Source: Dipteris shenzhenensis
Taxonomy: Eukaryota; Polypodiophyta; Polypodiopsida; Gleicheniales
Assembly (NCBI GenBank): GCA_047967505.1
Contig: CM106539.1
Strand: one strand, 5' to 3'
Length of the DNA: 64,000 nucleotides
A program made the position numbers and the translations under genes. Within the stretch, counting starts at the first letter, position 1. Each line of letters opens with the position of its first letter. Under the pieces are notes generated by a model that was not told where the DNA came from, searched no databases, and saw nothing but the letters and a program-made list of their open reading frames with translations. Of the stretch, positions 1-11,300 are shown piece after piece.

Positions 1-1130
1 ATGGATTTTGAAGAAATGACATGTTTTGGCTATTCATACAGGGTATTTTCCAATCCATCATTATTTCGTACTGCACCTTTTTTTGTCTTGCTCACTTTTT
101 GGTAATCCTTGTGCATAGCTTGGGTGATGTGGTGCTCCCAATGATAGAGAAATTAGAAAAATGAAAATCTTGATGGACTAACATTTTGGGAAAATATTAT
201 TAATTTCTTATCATTGACAAAGTCAATAAACAATTTTCCTTTGAGGTCATTGAGTTTCAAAGTGAGACATCGTAAATAATTTGAAGCCATTAGACCACCA
301 TCCCTGAAATTTCATCTTTTTAGCCCAATTTTAATATTGTGTATCAATTTCAAAGGGCAAATGATGTTGTAGATTAGTGGGATGGAATTCTTTGTTCATC
401 CAACATAGTCAATGCATTCAAAAATTACCAAAAAGTAGTATTGAGACACTTAGTAGCGATGACTAGCAGTGCCAATATAGTGAGAAGTAGTCCCAAAGAA
501 GTGACAAGAAATCCAAAAGTAGCTTTACTTACCTACCCTAGAGTGCCTACCTTATGTAGCCTTAACTATCATACAACTGACCTGTCATATTCATCAATGT
601 AGTGTGTGGGGAATCTATCGGTACACGGGTCTTCAAAGATGGAAAAGATCTCACTGGATTACATTGTTGAGCATGTCAAGATGTCTTGATTTAATAGATT
701 AGAATATGTGAACAATTACAACTTGGATAGCAGGAGAGAAAACTAGTTTAAAAACCCAACATGTGTCAAGTGAAGGAACAGTAGAGGAATAGAGAAGGAA
801 AGCCACAGAGGCAATGACATTTTTTCTACCGCTTGTCTTGAGCTGATGAAGCCATTTCACAAGGGGTCCCTCAGTAACCCAAGATTGTCATAGATGAGAT
901 TGATCGCTTTAGCCTTTGAAGGATCCATAATACGATGATTTAAAGATCTTCATTATTGTCACTTTTTCTCTCGTTTAGAATATTTGAGGTTTTGTCACCT
1001 ATGATTATGTTGTTTGTCATTGTACATAAATGTTCACAAGTCTATGCCAAGACATGTATGCTTAAGTGTGGAAAAATGTTTCTTAATGAGCTTAGGTGGA
1101 GAAGAGGTATTGTTTATTAGGTTTTATGGA
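1..1130. other. Unassigned AT-rich sequence
   Basis: No open frame longer than background, no terminal repeats and no recognisable protein similarity on either strand. It reads like ordinary decayed intergenic plant DNA. I see nothing to annotate. Confidence 0.5.
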
Positions 1131-1970
1131 GGTTCTCACTCCATATAGGTCCAAAGGTGGTGTACAAAAGGTTTGTAGGGTTTAGAAGGAAGATAGGTTT
1201 AAGGAATTTGTCTATGGATTTAAGGTTGAGAAGTTGAAAGGTTTATGAATAGTCAAGGGTTGAGAAAGAGTTGCCAGGTTGAGGAGTGGAGAGCTAGTCT
1301 CCTTCATGTTTCAAAGAGGTTAAGGGTTGAGGAGGAGTGAAAAAGGGCGTAGAGGAGTTGGAGGTGGAGGAGCAAAAGGATGAGAGGAGGAGGAGGAGGG
1401 TGGAAGGGGATGAGGAGTTAGGAGGAGCAATTGGAGGAGGGGGGAGGAGGACTTGGTAGGAGGATGAGGGAGAAGGAGAAGGAGGAAAAGGAGGGAGGAG
1501 GAGAAGGGAGGAGGAGGAGGAGGGGAGGAGGAGGAAGAGGATTTAGAGGAGAAGGAGAGAGAAGGAGGAGGAGATGGAGATGGAAGAGGAGGAGGAGAAG
1601 TTAGAGGACAAGGAGAGAGGGGGATGTTAGGGGTTGAGGAGGAGTGAAAAAGGGAGCAGAGGAGTTGGAGGTGGAGAAGCAAAGGGATGGGAGGAGGAGG
1701 AGGAGGAGGAGGAGAAGTAGAAGGAGGGTGGGAAGGAATAAGGCATTAGGAGGGGCAATTGGAGGAGGGAGGAGGAGGAGGACCAAAGGAGGAGTTGGTA
1801 GGAGGATGAGGGAGAAGGAGAAGGAGGAAAACGAGGGAGGAGGAGGAGGGAGGAGGAGGACACGAGGAGGAGTTAGAGGATAAGAAGACAGGAGGAGAGG
1901 AGATGGAAGAGGAGGAGGAGGAGTTAGAGGAGAAGGAGAGAGGAGGATGTATGCAATTCCCAAGCAAAAA
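1131..1970. repeat. Purine-only GGA/GAG-rich tract with a large internal duplication
   Basis: From about 1319 to 1950 the plus strand is almost only A and G, mostly GGA and GAG units. A block beginning GTTAAGGGTTGAGGAGGAG at 1319 recurs at 1625 with small changes, and GCAATTGGAGGAGG recurs at 1427 and about 1755, so the tract arose partly by a duplication of about 310-330 bp. The preceding 1150-1320 has AGGGTTTAG and AAGGGTTGAG words. The long frames on both strands here (poly-Ser/Pro/Leu on minus, poly-Arg/Glu/Gly on plus) come from composition and are not genes. A reversed-strand tract of the same kind lies at 26060-26310. Confidence 0.9.
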
Positions 1971-2169
1971 GGACCGAGTGATAAACTTTAACACCAACCA
2001 TGCTAGTATATTTCTCAAAGGAATATACTATTATTTTTTTATTTGTCATTTATGGGACCATATACTTACCTAAGTTGCATTAATTTGCTGGAATTTTTTT
2101 TCGATTCGAAAAAACGTGAAAATCACGATTTTCCCGAATTGAAACGAATCCAATGATTTTCTTAATTTA

Positions 2170-2240
2170 TTTGTACGAATAGGTTATTCATATGAATAAA
2201 CAAGGTTATTCGTACGAATTAACGTAGTATAAATATGAAA
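2170..2240 (+). promoter_or_regulatory. Palindrome cluster and TATA-like site of element A
   Basis: Three imperfect copies of the 16-bp palindrome TTATTCGTACGAATAA lie between 2171 and 2220. Immediately downstream is GTAGTATAAATATG, a good TATA-box candidate. The relative at 28.6-29.7 kb has the same palindromes next to TATA-like sites in both of its arms. They may bind the element's transposase or a transcription factor; this is inferred from position and repetition only. Confidence 0.5.
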
Positions 2241-2468
2241 CGATTGTTATTTTTGGTATTCTACGAATACATCCAGCTATATTCTTAAGCCACCTGCTTG
2301 CCTGCCTGCCACCTGTTTGCCTACTTGCCATTTCTTTGTTGCCTACCTGATACCTCTTGCTTACTTCCATACCTACCAGCTCTCATCATAGGTACCTTAC
2401 TGCACCTTACTTTTATTATAGTCTTTCATTAGTAATCAATGTTTCTCTCTCTCTTGTTTTGTTTAAGA

Positions 2469-3276
2469 CTGGCACTCATCTCTCTTAGGAGAGTTGTGTT
2501 TTGCAGTCTTTTTAAATTGTTTAATATTTATTTTGTATTGTATTTAAGTGTGTAGATAGGCTGACACTCATCTCTCTTGCGAGATTTGTGTGTTATAGTC
2601 TATTTTTGTCATGTGTTGCAATTTTAATTATAATATAAATAATTATCTTTTACCTGAGACTGGCACTCATCTCTCTTAAGAGAGTTGTGTGTTGCAATCT
2701 CAGTTTGTATAAAAATGTTTGTTTGTAGGAACTCTTGGGCTGGCATCTCTCTTAAGAGAGTTGTGTGTTACAGTCCAAGCTTAGTGATGTTTTCATAGAT
2801 GCTTATTCTGGCACTCATCTCTCCCTTGAGAGTTGTGTGTTACAGTCTAAGTTTAGAGATGTTTTCAAGTACTTAGTCTGGCACTCAACTGTCCCTTGAT
2901 AGTTGTGTGTTGCACTCTAAGTTAGATATCATGCGACGTTGTCTTAGACACTTAGTTTGGCACTCAACTATCCTTGGATAGTTGTGTGTTGTAGCCTAAG
3001 TTAGAAATCATGCGATGTGCTTTTAGACACTTAGTCTGGCACTCAACTGTCCCTTGATAATTGTGTGTTGCAGTTGAATCCTAGTGTTAGATGGTGAAGT
3101 CCACGATTAGGTTATACCTAGGTCATTTTTTGTGTTTGATTTTCTATAGTATGTTACATGATTTGAGGCTTGAGCTTGAGTTGAGAGGTTATACCTAAGT
3201 AATTTCTTAGACTACTTGCATTGATTTTCTTATTGCACTTGGCACTGAATTCTTTTTTGAATTCTGTGTTGCAGCT
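2469..3276 (+). repeat. Tandem array of about nine small hairpins with compensatory stems
   Basis: Units at about 2469, 2561, 2659, 2739, 2808, 2878, 2957, 3035 and 3239 share the frame TGGCACT - stem - loop - stem - TGTGTTGCAG, spaced 70-100 bp apart (longer before the last). Stem sequences differ but still pair: CTCTC/GAGAG in several units, AACTATC/GATAGTT at about 2966, AACTGTC/GATAGTT at about 2887 (a G-U pair if RNA), and GAATTC/GAATTC around a T6 loop in the last unit. One unit (about 3045) has a single mismatch. The last unit ends 14 bp before the ATG at 3290. The repeated 3' part looks like a 3' splice site (T/G-rich then CAG). Confidence 0.75.
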
Positions 3277-3289
3277 TACTGCATATGAG

Positions 3290-5016
3290 ATGGCTCACGC
3301 AGGTGAGAAGAGGAAGTGTCAACAACCTGATCTCACAAAGTCTCAGAGGAAGGTGATGAAAAATGAGAATGTACACCTCTTAATGAATGTCGATCAGGAC
3401 ATCATTGAGATAGCTTTCCAAAATGGTGAAAGTGGTGTACAAAATTTGGTGAGGACAATGGCAGAGCGTGGAGGGAGGACCTTGTGTGATCGATTTCCAG
3501 ATGTTTTCACAGTAGAGTCTTAGACCAGTATTTGTACCACTTAGTGATGGAGGGCCGACAATGCCTCGGTCAAATAGATCGAGACATAAACTCATGTGAC
3601 ACAAAGTGGGAGGGTCCTACTATAGATGCCAAGGTCACATACATCAAGAATGCGTGGCAAGGTTACAAAGGCAAAGGAGCTGCCTCGACCTCCCTTCCAT
3701 CAATGCACCCACGTCCCCAAGCATAGCCGTAACCACAAGCATCAATGCACCCATGCCCCCAATCAGATGCTGCATTATATCCACCACAACCACAAGCACC
3801 AATGCACCCATGTCCCCAGTCATATGTCGCATTCCACACAACACAGCCACAAGCACCATTGTAGCCATGCCACGTGTATGTACCAATGCATCCACCACAA
3901 CATGTCAAACCCCGTATCCCTTTTTTCCAAGATCTTTCATACCTAGAAGTTCCTCCTCCTTTTTCACATCTCCCACCACATGCATGATCACATTTCACAT
4001 CTTTTGTGCCTCCATTTGTGCCTCCTACCGCATGCGCAGACCAGTTTTCATCTCCCATATTTTTGCCTACACCACAAATGCACAATCTATCTACACAAGC
4101 AGATACATTCCCATCTCCTTCATTCTTGCCTGCACAAGCACCATGCACATCACATGGCTTGCGTGATCATGTAGAAGTTCCAAGACCCATGTGGCCCATA
4201 CTACTTCAGTGATGAGACATCCAATTCACGCCTAGTGCAGTTGTGGGCACAGGCACAAACGGAACAGTCAACATGTGCAATATTCTTGTCGCTCCCTTTG
4301 AAAGGGACAAGATTTATGCATGTAAGGTGCTGAGGGTTTCTGTGTCCATTGATGCATTGAAGGCCAGTGCTGCATTGGAAGAAGCCACATGCTTGGGTGA
4401 TGTCGTACATCCGAGAAATAGGTCTAGTTTGGGCAATAGGTCTAGTCCATGACGATAACCCAATGATACTATTTCCGTTTTGGAATGGAAATCATTTGGA
4501 AAGATGGCTAACTACCTCGAACATGACGAAAAGTGACCATCTCTAGTGTTTCACAGAGATGATGTGGAAATGCCTGCTAGAGCTCCATGGGTCCGTTAGC
4601 ATGTATTTGATATTTTAAGTGCACTAGTTTGCACTATTCATTACATGCACTGACACAATGTCTTGCATAATGATTTGCATGCACAAAACATTATGCTATA
4701 CTTCTCAGAGTCATTCGAGGAGGTGTATCTGGGCATTTGTGATTGGGGAATAATGACCCCATGCAACACTAGAAAGCACTATCCCACATTACTCAGTGAC
4801 AGCCCCAACACTGTGCGAAGCTCAATTGCTAGGTTTTTTCAAGTTACTCCACAGTGCCTTTGCACCAATCCCCCACCTTTCAATGTTGCACAGGATGTGT
4901 ACGCCATGTCTCATCACATCTTGAAAATCTTGGACATTTGTGCACCATCACCAAGTAGCTCTAATCGGGCATTTGTGACGATTTGCGGTTCAGGGAAAGT
5001 CAACCGAATCGAATAG
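3290..5016 (+). pseudogene. Decayed kinase-like gene of element A
   Basis: An ATG at 3290 opens a charged N-terminal block (MAHAGEKRK..., about 77 codons) that I do not recognise. Near 3520 the reading passes from frame 2 to frame 1, and frame 1 can then be followed to 5016. Order: an N-terminal block to about 3690; a Pro/His/Gln-rich linker (3690-4200); a protein-kinase domain with glycine loop GTGTNGTV (4246-4269), ACK lysine (codon 4324), a helix-C-like segment with Glu, catalytic loop HNDLHAQN (4666-4689), DWG in place of DFG (4741) and DVYA of subdomain IX. Stops interrupt frame 1 at 3724, 3730, 3868, 3988, 4210, 4213, 4450, 4456, 4534, 4597 and 4651. The kinase landmarks remain in order and in one frame, so the gene was once functional. 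The HxDLHxxN loop differs from the usual HRDLKxxN. Substrate and role are unknown. It could also be a captured host gene. Confidence 0.65.
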
Positions 5017-5239
5017 ACGTCCAAGTACTACAGATTTGTGTGGGATTGTTGACATTGCTCCAAGATGTGGTATATAGCTTAGTCCAAACCAAGGACTTAG
5101 ACCAGCCAATGATTGTTGAGTCTTTCTTAGATGCCAAGATGTAACATGAGTGACCGATCATGGAACTTGTAACATTTTTAGTTTTATATATCATCCAAGT
5201 TTGGATCCACTCCATTGTTCGAACAATTTGTATATTTAT

Positions 5240-5470
5240 AGTGACATGATAAATCATGCAATAAGTAATGTTTAAATATTGTTTGTATAAGTAAATGATG
5301 CGATAAAAATGATGATCCCATTATCAAATATGATAAATGATGCAATAATTAATGTTCTAATAACATTTGTATAACTGAATGTTGCGATAAAAATATGGTC
5401 CAATTTTAAAATATGATAAATGATGCGATAATAAATATTTAAATATTATTTGTATAGGTTTAATATTGTT
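5240..5470 (+). repeat. AT-rich tandem repeat, three units of about 84 bp
   Basis: Units start at about 5246, 5330 and 5413 with ATGATAAATSATGC and continue with ATAAAAAT and TTTGTATAA words; the third is partial. The array lies downstream of the kinase-like frame and may be the 3' untranslated or subterminal part of element A. Confidence 0.7.
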
Positions 5471-5589
5471 TAAATATTTAATATTATTTGTGGTTACAAA
5501 TTAATTTTATATTATTGTCATTTTTTAGGCTAAGTATGAGCATGGAGGGAGAGAACTTAGAGAACATTCTCCCACAAGATCCTCCCCAA

Positions 5590-6500
5590 CTAGAGCAATC
5601 TCCAGTCCAAGAGGGTCCATCTCTCTCTAGTTCATTCTCTCTCTATGAGTAGTCTTGGAGCTTCCGCTCCCTCTTGTACGTATGAAACCTCTTCTTCTCC
5701 CTTGTGTTTATAGTATTTTGAGTTGCATTGGAGTAGAGTCTCACTCTATTGGTAATGAAGGTCACTTCAAGTTCTCTCTCTTGAGTGTCTCTTTCGTTTT
5801 TCCATTGTTTTCTCTTCCAAAGTGCTCAAAAGTGTTGTCTATTCGGCTGCTCATTGCACATACATGGTTTATCTATTTCCCAAGCCACAAAGGGAGCTCT
5901 TCCTTCCCTCCTAAGTGACCTCTATGGGACTTGGATCGTTGATGAAGTCTAAGCATGGAGGTAGTATTCTCCCAAGTCGGCACCAGTAGAAGGAGTAGGT
6001 GTTTTTCATGACAGTTTCACCCCCTGTCGGTATTTTGCTCATAACTTTTCACTCGGTGGTCCAATTTAGAAAAACTTATATCAGTGCGAAGCTCTCTTCA
6101 AAGATGCATCATCTTATTTTTCAGTTATTGTATTAGATGTCAAACCAAAAATCTATGACTCTCTATGTGTGATTGTTTCTTTTTTCGATAGTTTTTACCC
6201 CCATCCAGTAAACTGCCCATATCTTTTCGACCGCTTCTTTGTTTCTTACGAAACTTATATTAGAGAGAAGCCCATTTCAAGGTGCATCTCAATATGTGTT
6301 TGAATATTTAATATCATGTCTTTGCTTAAAGTTATGGGTCTCTATGTCTTATGATATTTTGGAGAGTGTTTTGAGGTAATTGTAAAGGTATCCATGAAGG
6401 AGGTGCAATGTTTCCCCGGAACCTACCCATCTGACCCAAGCATCCCCTTTAAAGTCCTCGATATATATCGTGAAGTTATTACCCCCAACTTCATGTCACA
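5590..6500 (+). mobile_element. Ty3-type LTR remnant, related to the LTR at 20154-21125
   Basis: The stretch from CCATCTCTCTCTAGTTC at about 5616 through the CTCACTCTATTGGTAATGAA segment is nearly the reverse complement of 20200-20380, and it ends in CTTCATGTCACA at 6500, the same terminus as the minus-strand Ty3 LTR. Between about 6008 and 6345 there is an internal, diverged duplication of about 175 bp not present in the other LTR. The 5' end of the LTR is missing or unrecognisable. No coding sequence follows, so it is a solo or truncated LTR. Confidence 0.65.
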
Positions 6501-7573
6501 GTGTCAAATAACTATCCATATCCATCCAAAATCTAACACTCCTAAGTAGGTTAAAGATATAGGATTGGGCTAGGTACATGACCATATTTTTAAACAAATA
6601 TACCTCTAGCACCCACAACAACAAGCACTACATTCCCAATGCATTGATGGTCATCAATGGTTCAAGGATCCAATAAGAAGAAACCTCTACACCACCATTG
6701 CCACCAGGTAGATGACTTGGATTTGCTATTATCTTTTGCTTGAAAAACATAACCCCAACCCACTCTTGGTGAGATCTAATTGGATGGTGGTCAACAAGGA
6801 TAGGTCTACAACCTTGTCGGGATGAAAATGAGTAGTTTTAAAGGAAAATAATGCAACTCAATTTAGAATTTCTACCATAAAGGCCACCACAAAATGACAT
6901 TAGGGAGAAAAAGATGGAGGCAGTCACATCTCACATGATGGAATAGACACTACACCCATTCAAGATGCACAAGAAAACATTGTCATGGAACCTATCATTA
7001 GGGGAGATTGGGGGCCTCAAAAGAGCCCCAAATTAGTGTTTCATAATATTTAGGAATTAGTAATAAGGGATTTGAGGTGGACCAATTGGAGTGATCATTT
7101 TTGTGGTCCAATGCTATGCTGAGTTAGAATTTAGCATTTACAGGTTATCTAACCAATAGTTTAGACCCATTATCTTCACTTCCAACCATTAACTTGATCC
7201 AAGTGATATATTCAAAGTTTTGGTAGAACACTCTTAACCATTAGATCAAGTGGGTACTCCACATTGTCAATTCGATCACCATTGATAGGAAGCTTGTATA
7301 ACAAGGGAGACTCAAGTCCTTGCAATAACCAAGAAGACTCAAGGTCCTAGAAGCATAACAACTATTGTTCCACTAAGGGTCTCATTAGCAAGCTAGAGAG
7401 TAGTAAATAGGTTTCATATCAAAGCTCTAATTGATATAAGAAATCAAGTATCCTAGAGCCAAGGTCAAATAATTTCAATTCATTTTTTATAATAACATGT
7501 TCATTCAAAAGTTCCAATCAATCACTACTACAATAGAGTTTTGCATTTGAGAGAATCCCAAAAATGAAGATAT
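6501..7573. other. Unassigned sequence between LTR remnant and copia element
   Basis: No credible coding frame, RNA gene or repeat structure seen. GATAT at 7569-7573 is the left copy of the target duplication of the following copia element. Confidence 0.5.
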
Positions 7574-8305
7574 TGTAAGAAAACAATACAACATTTGTGC
7601 TCAACAGATAACAGAATCTCGTACGCAAGAGAGAAAAGCAGATAGTATGGAGAATCAAAAATTTGATTACAGTAAAACTGATACAATAGATGGCGCTGCC
7701 TCCCAGCCATGCACTCCTGTAAGAGAAGCTTCGATGGCATGCTAGAAACAGTAGAGGACAGAGGCTGGATGCTAAGGAATCAGGGTTGCTGTAGCCAGTG
7801 ATGATGATGGGCTTCACGGGCTTGCTCTTATATAGCCACCACTCGTAGTCGGTTAGACCCAATTGGGTGACCGACCCAGTCCACCCAAAATGGCCAATTG
7901 GGGGTCAGGAAATAGGCCACAGACCACACGATAGAACCGATGTGCAAAATAGAGCAACTGACCTATAGTCACTGTTTGGCCCACAGCCATCCGGGATCAT
8001 CATCTGGGGCTCCAAACGGGCCTTGCAACCCGAGAGTGGGTTGCCCTGAGAAATGCTCCATCTACCCTCAGTGCGGTCAGCCATGGGATGCCTTCCCACA
8101 CTTGCATGTAGCCTAGTTGGCAGTGTGCCAACTCTATCTGAAGCCGTCCAACCATCAGGCCACACATGGCCCCCATCTGGTGTCCAAACCAGGACCTACC
8201 GGATAATCGAGCTACTCAAATGCCTTCTCCTCATATGGGGGGCTTACAAGTAGAGTTAGATGGTTCCTACATAGTTACACGAGAGTGGAGCATTGATATC
8301 TAACA
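7574..8305 (-). repeat. 3' LTR of the minus-strand copia element
   Basis: It matches 12339-13068 over its full length. On the minus strand it begins TGTTAGATATCAATGC and ends TTTTCTTACA. A TATA box (CTATATAAGAGC on minus) lies at about 7826-7835, and the same site is at about 12588-12597 in the other LTR. Confidence 0.95.
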
Positions 8306-8314
8306 CCCCCCCTC
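8306..8314 (-). promoter_or_regulatory. Polypurine tract of the minus-strand copia element
   Basis: The plus strand reads CCCCCCCTC directly after the LTR edge, that is GAGGGGGGG on the minus strand. This is the standard position and composition of the primer for plus-strand DNA synthesis. Confidence 0.9.
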
Positions 8315-8389
8315 AATGTCCACCTGCAAGTGAACTTACTTTTTCGGCCCAATGCCAAGTCGATGAAGATGCCTCTCCAGCAAGGCTCT

Positions 8390-11300
8390 TCCAAGAGCCT
8401 TCGTGAAGATGTCCGCAGTATTCTTTGTAGTCAGACAGTAGTCAGACAGTACACCTAGTCGACCTCTCCATCCATGATGAGCTCGCGTACAAAGTGATAT
8501 TGAATCTCAATGTGTTTTGTGCGAGCATGGAACACAGGGTTCTTTGCAATTGTCATGCAGCTTTGATTGTCACATGATAACTGCATAGGCTTGTTCTACA
8601 CTACACCCATGTCCCCTAAAATCCTCCTCAACCACACTGCCTCGCAAGAAGCAAAGCATGCTGATTTGTACTCAGCCTCGGTAGAAGAAAGAGCAACTGT
8701 GGGTTGCTTCTTGCTGACCCATGATAGAGCTCCAGATCCAAGTGAGAAACAGTAACCTGGCAATGATTTTCTGCTGTCCATGTCTTCTGCCCAATCCGAG
8801 TCACAGAATCTAGTCAAGATGTTGCCCTTGGTATAGGTGATGCCATAATCAAGTGTGCCTTTGATGTATTTCAGCACCCGCATCCCTACCCTCCAATGGT
8901 TCTCCTAGGGCTTATTGGAAAACTTGCTTAGTACACCAGTCACAAAACTGATGTCTGGCCGCGTGTTGCACAAGTAAATGAAACTGCCCACAAGCCTTCT
9001 ATACTTTGCTTCGTCCACCAGTGGTGATGAATCCTCGTTTGAGAGCTTCATGTCAACCTCCATAGGGGTGCCAGTTGTCTTGCACTCAACCATGCCAAAT
9101 GCCTTCAGTATCTCTCCAGCATACTTGAGCCTGTGAGATGAAGATCTGTTTTGTCTCTTGCCAAACTTCAATCCCCAAACAGAAATGCATTAGTCCTTTC
9201 AAACTCTCTTCCTGGCAAATGGTTTGTCTATGAGATCTTCTCTTCATGGCTCCCTGTTATGACAAGGTTGTCCACATAAAGGACCATGATAATACACATG
9301 TCTCCTTCTCTGAAGATATACAAATTTGCATCATATGGGCTCCTCCTGAACCCATTTTGTAGAAAGTAGGCATCAATCCGCTGGTACCACGCTCGTGGGG
9401 CCTGTTTCAGCCTGTAAAGTGCCTTCTTCAGTTTACAAACTTTACCTTCTGAATCAAGGATCACAAAACTTAGTGGTTGTTCCACGTATACCTCCTCCTT
9501 GAGATCTCCATTCAAAAAGGCAGATTTTACATCCATCTGAAACACAGGTTAACTTCCCTAGGATACTAAAGCCAAAACACTGCGAATTGTGGTTAGTCGA
9601 GCTATGGGAGCAAAAGTATCCTGATAATCAAAACCATGTACCTGTGTGAATCCTTTTGCCATGAGCTGAGCCTTGTACTTATCCAATGTGCCGTCGGACT
9701 TGTACTTGGTCTTGTACACCCACTTGGTGCTGATTACCTTGCATTTTGGTGGACGATCCACAAGGTCCCAAGTGTTGTTCTTCATTATGGAGCCATACTT
9801 CGACTGCATAGCCTCCATCCACCTATCATCACCCTATGCCTCTTCAACACACTTGGGTTCTTCAGCACAGATCACCTCTGTCATCAAAGCGTAGTTGACC
9901 AAGTGTTATTGCGCCCTTCTTTGCTCCTCTAATCTCTTGGACCGGTGGTGTTCAGATGGTTCCTCCTCAATGGCTGGAGGTTCTCTGCCATCCAAAAGCT
10001 TCTTTACCCACTTCGGGAATGGCCGTTGCCATTGTGGTTCCGCAAGCTCTTCTTCCTCTTCTTTATCTTGAATCCTCCCAAGCACCATTGGGGGAGTTCG
10101 CTCTGCTATTGGTGGTGGTAGTGATGGATTTCCTGGTCTTGGTTGTCTGGGAAGGAAGCATCCTCCTCCAATTGATGCAGCTGTTTTGAGAAGACCACAT
10201 CGCAACTTACTATTACCTTCTTGGTAACAGGGTTATAGAGATGGTAACCCTTCACCTCTTCACTGTAGCCTAAGAAAATACACTTTCGGCTCTTCGGTTC
10301 CCATTTGGTCCTATTAGCATCAGGGACATGCACAAAACAGTCACATCCAAAAACTCTGAAATGCGCAACTGAAGGTTTCTTACTAGAAAAGGCCTGCAGT
10401 GGAGTCATCCCATTCATAGCCTTCATGTAGCTACGATTTAGAATGTAAACTGTCGTGTTACATGCTTCAGCCCAGAAAGTCTTTGGCAAATCTTTCCCTT
10501 TCATCATACTCCTGCCCATTTTGCAGATGATGTGCATCTTGCGTTCTGCTACTCCATTTTGCTGTGATGTATATGGCGGGGGTTTCTACCTCTTGATCCT
10601 GTGACTTTTACAGTAACTTTCAAATTCACTTGATGTGAACTCTCCACCTCTATCTGATCTCAACTTATTCACCTTCGTCCCCGATTCTTTCTCGACCATT
10701 ACATGCCATTCTTTGAACTTACTAAAAGCCTCATCTTTAGTATTCAAGAAGTATATCCATGTCCTTCTACTGTAGTCATCGATTAGTGTCATGAAGTAGT
10801 AGGAACCACCCAACCGTCTCCATCTTTCCACAGAGGTTCATGTGAATGAGCTCTAGAGGATCCTTTGCCCTACTGGCCTCTTTAGGAAAGGGCTGCCGAT
10901 GCTGCTTGCCCATCATGCAAGCTTCACATACATCAGGAAGATCTGTAATTTCTAGTAGGTCTGCAATCATTCCACTTTTATGCATCTCCTTTAAAGAACT
11001 AAGTTTTAGATGACCAAACCTCTCATGCCACAGCTTAGTGTTCTTCACATCAGCTCGAGCACTAAAAGCTGAGAGTTCGTAGATGTTGTTGCGCCATGTA
11101 CCTTTACCAATGACCTTCTCGTGAAGATCCAAAGTCTGTGCACCATTCTTATCGAATTGAACTTTGAGGTCCCGATCCATGATCGTAGAAACGGACAACA
11201 AGTTCCTCTTGATATCTGGCACATAAAGAACATCAAACAACTGTTTTACAACTCCATCTGACTTGAGAGCAATCGTACCTTTTCCTTTTGCTGGACATTT

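Larger units (their letters stand above)
2070..5528 (+). mobile_element. Element A: left part of an unusual DNA element carrying a kinase-like gene
   Basis: Seen: it starts with CTAAGTTGCATTAATT at 2070, then TTATTCATATGAATAA and TTATTCGTACGAATT palindromes (2184-2220), a TATA-like TATAAATA near 2231, a CT-rich leader, a tandem hairpin array (2469-3276) and a decayed kinase-like gene (3290-5016). The minus strand of 29798-29290 repeats the same order of terminus, palindromes, TATA-like site, leader and first hairpin, with obvious nucleotide identity over about 270 bp of leader (2265-2510 against 29540-29290). That second copy is a bounded insertion, so this start is taken as the element's left end. 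The right end is not found. I place the limit at the AT-rich triple repeat before LTR-like DNA begins. The superfamily is unknown; the 8-9 bp target duplication of the relative would fit hAT or Mutator. Confidence 0.55.

Noticed and set aside
1320-2018. Overlapping open frames of 78-120 codons on both strands
   Set aside because: They are poly-Ser/Pro/Leu or poly-Arg/Glu/Gly translations of a homopurine tract and have no gene features.
3606-4166. 186-codon plus frame and 161-codon minus frame rich in His, Cys, Thr and Gly
   Set aside because: They are alternate-frame readings of the Pro-rich linker of the kinase-like gene; frame 1 gives the coherent reading.
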